Assembly (NCBI GenBank): GCA_005777205.1
Contig: SXNB01000097.1
Span: 1-8,112 of the forward strand
DNA from: Burkholderiales bacterium
Lineage (GTDB): Bacteria > Pseudomonadota > Gammaproteobacteria > Burkholderiales > SG8-39
Direction of reading: 5' to 3'
Length of the DNA: 8,112 bases
Made by a program: the position numbers and the translations under genes. Below the pieces are notes generated by a model that worked only from the letters and a program-made list of their open reading frames with translations, did not search any database and was not told where the DNA came from. Numbering within the stretch: the stretch's first letter is position 1; every line of letters begins with the position of its first letter. This document shows, one piece after another, positions 5,966 through 8,112 of this stretch.

Positions 5966-6261
5966 ACTTCAATCCCGAGCAGCGGCGCGTGCTGCTGCGC
6001 CCCGTACACGTCACGATCTCCCGGATCGCCGGCGATCAGCTTGCGCGGCATGACAATCTTGATCGCCATGGCGGGCCGGTAGGGGATGATGCGGATATTT
6101 TCCGCTTCAATTCCGTACAGAGAAGAGATTCTAGAAGAAGAAAGAGCCGGTAAAGCCCAATCCAGCTGCGCCGTTTCGGCAAACAGCACGTCGATGGTGA
6201 GGAGCGTCGGCCCGGCGTTCTTGCTGCGCATGACGCGCGCCAGGTCTGCGAGCTGCGTCAT
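5962..6261 (-). CDS. DUF4387 family small protein, partner of AtuA-like protein
   Basis: This 99-residue protein matches the DUF4387 pattern: LADLARVMRSKNAGPTLLTIDVLF at the N-terminus, then a middle helix ending SSLYGIE, then YRPAMAIKIVMPR and GDPGDRDVYGAQQHAPLL near the C-terminus. The start is set at the ATG at 6261, which overlaps the stop of the preceding deacetylase-like gene as ATGA and is preceded by an AGG-containing site. The frame is open for 17 further codons upstream, but that extension lies within the preceding gene and looks unconserved. Its stop overlaps the GTG of the AtuA-family gene. The biochemical role is unknown; the constant pairing with AtuA-like proteins suggests a small subunit. 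Codons 34-52 use strikingly AT-rich synonymous codons (TTA, CTT, AGA, five TCT), unlike the rest of the window. Confidence 0.85.
   Translation of the reverse strand: MTQLADLARVMRSKNAGPTLLTIDVLFAETAQLDWALPALSSSRISSLYGIEAENIRIIPYRPAMAIKIVMPRKLIAGDPGDRDVYGAQQHAPLLGIEV
6106..6162 (-). other. Block of deviant codon use inside the DUF4387 gene
   Basis: Nineteen codons (residues Asp34-Glu52) include TTA and CTT for Leu, AGA for Arg, GCT twice, GGA, ATT and five consecutive-use TCT serines. Surrounding genes use CTG/CTC, CGC, GCG/GCC, GGC and TCG/AGC. The plus strand here is a purine-rich tract around 6119-6146 with an 8-bp palindrome TTCTAGAA at 6129-6136. The reading frame and family-like protein sequence are kept. 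Confidence 0.6.
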
Positions 6262-7133
6262 CGGGCCTGCGCGAGATAGTGGTCGGCGATCTCGGCGCCA
6301 GTCGCCCACCACACCTCGTCTTTGCTCTTCAGGTAGGTCAAGAGGCGATCGAGGTATTTGATCCGGTGCGGCGCACCCATCATGTACGGGTGCAGTGCAA
6401 TGGACATCACCAGCCCGCCCCAGCGCTCGCTGTCCCGGTAGAGCTGGTCGAACATGTCGCGGCCGATACGCTCGAATTCCTCCGCCTCCTGCGGGCGGCG
6501 ATGCACCACCGAGTCGTTGAGCTCGAAGCCATACGGAACGCCGATCAGCCTGCCGCGTTTCACCTTGATCTCGGTGGGCTGGTCGTCGTGGAAAAAATCA
6601 CAGAGGTAGGAGATGCCAGCCTCGGCGACGAGATCCGGCGTGTTGAGCGTGTACGACGCTGCGGGCGAGAACCAGCCGCGCAGCTCCCGCCCGGTCCGCC
6701 GACGGTGGATCTCAGCGCATTCGGCGATGGCGGCGCGTTCCTCCTCTTCGCTGTAGTTCCAGTGGTAACGCGTGTTGTAGAGACCGTGGCTCATGTACTC
6801 CCAGCGCCGCACCTCCATCGCTTCGAGGATCTCGGGATACATCTCGAGCACCGCGAGCGAGAGGGACGCTGTGCAGCGCACGTCGTGGCGGTCGAGCACC
6901 TCCATGAGGCGCCAGAGGCCGACGCGGTTGCCGTAGTCGCGGATGCCGTAGTTCAGCACGTCCGGATGCGGCTGCCGCGGCCAGGGGTCGCGTACGCGTG
7001 TTTTCGCCGGCAGGTATTCGTAGTGCTCGACGTTCGGCACGACCCAGACCGCGAGCCGCGCGCCGCCGGGCCAGGCGAGGCGTGGCCGCTCGGTGATCGG
7101 CGAGTAGTCGACGCGCTCGGCGTGAGGCGACAT
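6258..7133 (-). CDS. Polysaccharide-deacetylase-like hydrolase (PuuE/imidase-like), paralog B
   Basis: This 291-residue protein is a clear paralog of the one at 1072-1950: almost equal length and the same blocks in the same order. These are YSPI..RP.LAWP at 10-22, VEHYE at 35-39, RDYGNRVGLWR at 65-75, SHGLYNTR at 115-122, CDFFHDDQP at 178-186, LHPYMMGAPHRIKYL at 247-261 and WWATGAEIADHY near the end. Like paralog A it lacks a signal peptide and the TFDDG motif of true polysaccharide deacetylases, so a cytoplasmic cyclic amide/imide or allantoin-type hydrolase is more likely. The ATG at 7133 is chosen over an upstream one at 7217 because a GGAG site lies five bases before it, the longer form would overlap livF by 74 bp, and the N-terminus then matches paralog A. 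It sits 10 bp after livF and overlaps DUF4387 by 4 bp. Confidence 0.83.
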   Translation of the reverse strand: MSPHAERVDYSPITERPRLAWPGGARLAVWVVPNVEHYEYLPAKTRVRDPWPRQPHPDVLNYGIRDYGNRVGLWRLMEVLDRHDVRCTASLSLAVLEMYPEILEAMEVRRWEYMSHGLYNTRYHWNYSEEEERAAIAECAEIHRRRTGRELRGWFSPAASYTLNTPDLVAEAGISYLCDFFHDDQPTEIKVKRGRLIGVPYGFELNDSVVHRRPQEAEEFERIGRDMFDQLYRDSERWGGLVMSIALHPYMMGAPHRIKYLDRLLTYLKSKDEVWWATGAEIADHYLAQAR

Positions 7134-7138
7134 GGGGA

Positions 7139-7142
7139 CTCC
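7139..7142 (-). promoter_or_regulatory. Ribosome binding site deciding the start of deacetylase-like paralog B
   Basis: The minus strand reads GGAG, then TCCCC, then ATG at 7133, a good Shine-Dalgarno with a five-base spacer in the 10-bp gap after the livF stop. It favours 7133 over the upstream in-frame ATG at 7217. Confidence 0.65.
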
Positions 7143-7143
7143 G

Positions 7144-7845
7144 CTACAGACCGAGATAGCGCGCGCGGAGATCAGGACTGCCCGCCAGTTCCGCGGCCGG
7201 GCCCGACATCGCGACAACGCCGTGCTCGATGATGTAGGCGCGGTCCGCGGCCTCCAGCGACTGCACCGCGTTCTGCTCGATCAACAGTATGGAGAGCCCT
7301 TCGCTGTTCAATTCGCCGATCAGCGCAAACATCTCGTCCACCAGCATCGGCGAGAGGCCGAGCGAGGGTTCGTCCAGGATGAGCAGCCTCGGCTCCGACA
7401 TCAGCCCCCTCCCGATCGCGAGCATCTGCTGCTCCCCGCCAGAAAGGGTGGCGGCAGTCTGGCCGAAACGCTCCTGGAGCCGGGGGAAGATGCGCGTCAC
7501 GCGATCGAGGTTGCGCACGCGCGCCGCCTTGCCGCGCCGGTAGCTGCCCAATTCGAGGTTCTCGCGCACCGAAAGGTTGGGAAAGACGCGGCGCCCCTCG
7601 GGTACCTGGATCAGGCCCAGGTCGACGATGCGCGCGGGGTTGGCCCCGGCGATGTCCTCCCCGCAGAAGCGGATCGTGCCGCCGAACGGGACGCAGATCC
7701 CGCTCAGGTTGTTATTCAGCGTGGACTTGCCGACGCCATTGCTGCCCAGAACGGCAACCACCTCGCCCTCCGCGACGTCGATGTCCATGCCGTGGAGGAT
7801 TTCCACTTCGCCGTATCCCGCCCGCAGGCCGCGGACTTCAAGCAT
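7144..7845 (-). CDS. livF: Branched-chain amino acid/amide-type ABC transporter ATP-binding protein LivF
   Basis: This 233-residue protein is a full-length LivF-type ATPase. Walker A is GSNGVGKST at 34-42, the Q-loop glutamine is Gln80 in LIQVPEGRRVFPNLSVRENL (a LivF hallmark), the ABC signature is LSGGEQQ at 134-140, and Walker B is LLILDEP at 154-160 with catalytic Glu159. The usual H-loop His is replaced in LLIEQN (190-192 region), which is normal for LivF proteins. It pairs with LivG on the inner face of the membrane to energise uptake by a LivH/LivM permease and a periplasmic binding protein, presumably encoded beyond the right edge. The ATG at 7845 overlaps the livG stop by 8 bp. The HAAT family also imports urea, amides and aromatic acids, so the name does not fix the substrate; the downstream enzymes suggest a nitrogenous or carboxylic compound. 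Confidence 0.93.
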   Translation of the reverse strand: MLEVRGLRAGYGEVEILHGMDIDVAEGEVVAVLGSNGVGKSTLNNNLSGICVPFGGTIRFCGEDIAGANPARIVDLGLIQVPEGRRVFPNLSVRENLELGSYRRGKAARVRNLDRVTRIFPRLQERFGQTAATLSGGEQQMLAIGRGLMSEPRLLILDEPSLGLSPMLVDEMFALIGELNSEGLSILLIEQNAVQSLEAADRAYIIEHGVVAMSGPAAELAGSPDLRARYLGL

Positions 7846-8112
7846 GCGCGGCCGCCGCCATGCGTCGCGCTGCGCCGTGGCCGAGGTAGGCCTCGATCAC
7901 CACTGGATCGGCCACCAGCTCCTTCGGCGCGCCCTGCGCGATGATTTTTCCGTAGGACAGCACGTAGACATTCTCCGCGAGGCGCATCACCGCCTGCATC
8001 ACATGCTCGATCAGGAATACCGTGACGCCCGAACTTCGGATGCCCTGGATCACCGGGACGAGCTCGTCGATCTCCGTGGGATTCAGGCCGGCCATCACCT
8101 CGTCGAGCAGCA
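7838..8112 (-). CDS. livG: ABC transporter ATP-binding protein LivG, C-terminal part
   Basis: The gene enters from the right edge; about 90 C-terminal residues are present. The fragment starts inside Walker B, reading LLDEVMAGLNPTE, which continues into the D-loop typical of LivG. FLIEHVMQAVM holds the H-loop histidine, YVLSYGKIIAQGAP follows, and the tail ADPVVIEAYLG is the usual C-terminal LivG motif. A short Ala/Arg-rich extension ends the protein. A GTG at 8098 within the fragment is internal Val of the Walker B region, not a start. The stop overlaps livF by 8 bp, so both ATPases are translated from one message. Walker A, Q-loop and signature lie outside the window. Confidence 0.9.
   Translation of the reverse strand, partial: LLDEVMAGLNPTEIDELVPVIQGIRSSGVTVFLIEHVMQAVMRLAENVYVLSYGKIIAQGAPKELVADPVVIEAYLGHGAARRMAAAAHA

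Noticed and set aside
6279..7232. Plus-strand open frame of 317 codons opposite deacetylase-like paralog B
   Set aside because: The opposite strand encodes a conserved protein with a ribosome binding site; this frame shows no family motif and is a shadow of G/C-ending codons.
1..8112. tRNA, rRNA, CRISPR arrays, insertion sequences, riboswitches
   Set aside because: No direct-repeat arrays, terminal inverted repeats with a transposase, or tRNA-like cloverleaf sequences were seen. Coding sequence fills nearly the whole window, leaving only gaps of 70 bp or less.

Overview
The window is a gene-dense, GC-rich stretch (wobble positions almost always G or C). It carries ten protein-coding genes and no RNA genes, insertion sequences or CRISPR arrays that I can see. 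Gene families, overlapping start/stop codons and codon use suggest a Burkholderiales-type betaproteobacterium (Bordetella/Achromobacter/Variovorax-like). That taxonomic call is inference from style, not from a marker gene.

Layout. A truncated periplasmic amino-acid-type substrate-binding protein gene (1-300, minus) faces left. A 70-bp divergent intergenic region follows. A plus-strand operon then runs from 371 to 3253: an Asp/Glu/hydantoin racemase, a polysaccharide-deacetylase-like hydrolase (paralog A) and an MmgE/PrpD-family enzyme. It meets a minus-strand operon head-on, with a 15-bp tail-to-tail overlap at 3239-3253. Read in its own direction from the right edge, the minus operon is: livG (partial), livF, a second deacetylase-like hydrolase (paralog B), a DUF4387 small protein, an AtuA-family (DUF1446) protein, an isochorismatase-family hydrolase and a second Asp/Glu-racemase-fold protein. 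Six of its seven genes touch their upstream neighbour through 4- or 8-bp overlaps or a 10-bp gap, so it is very probably one transcript.

How the genes may work together. LivF and LivG are the two ATPases of a branched-chain-amino-acid/amide-type ABC importer, so the minus operon probably imports a small organic compound and processes it. The enzyme families are those used for opening and isomerising amides, imides, hydantoins or short dicarboxylates: PuuE/imidase-like hydrolases, an isochorismatase-fold amidase, racemase/isomerase-fold proteins, an MmgE/PrpD dehydratase/epimerase, and the poorly understood AtuA-DUF4387 pair. Both operons contain one racemase-fold gene and one deacetylase-like gene. 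This suggests two related or stepwise routes acting on the same class of compound. No canonical hydantoinase, dihydropyrimidinase or transcription regulator is present in the window, and the substrate is unknown.

Most unusual observations: the racemase-fold protein of the minus operon lacks Cys at both usual catalytic positions; the two operons share mirrored gene families; the DUF4387 gene contains a block of about 19 codons with strongly deviant AT-rich codon use; and the convergent operon ends overlap, leaving no room for a terminator between them.
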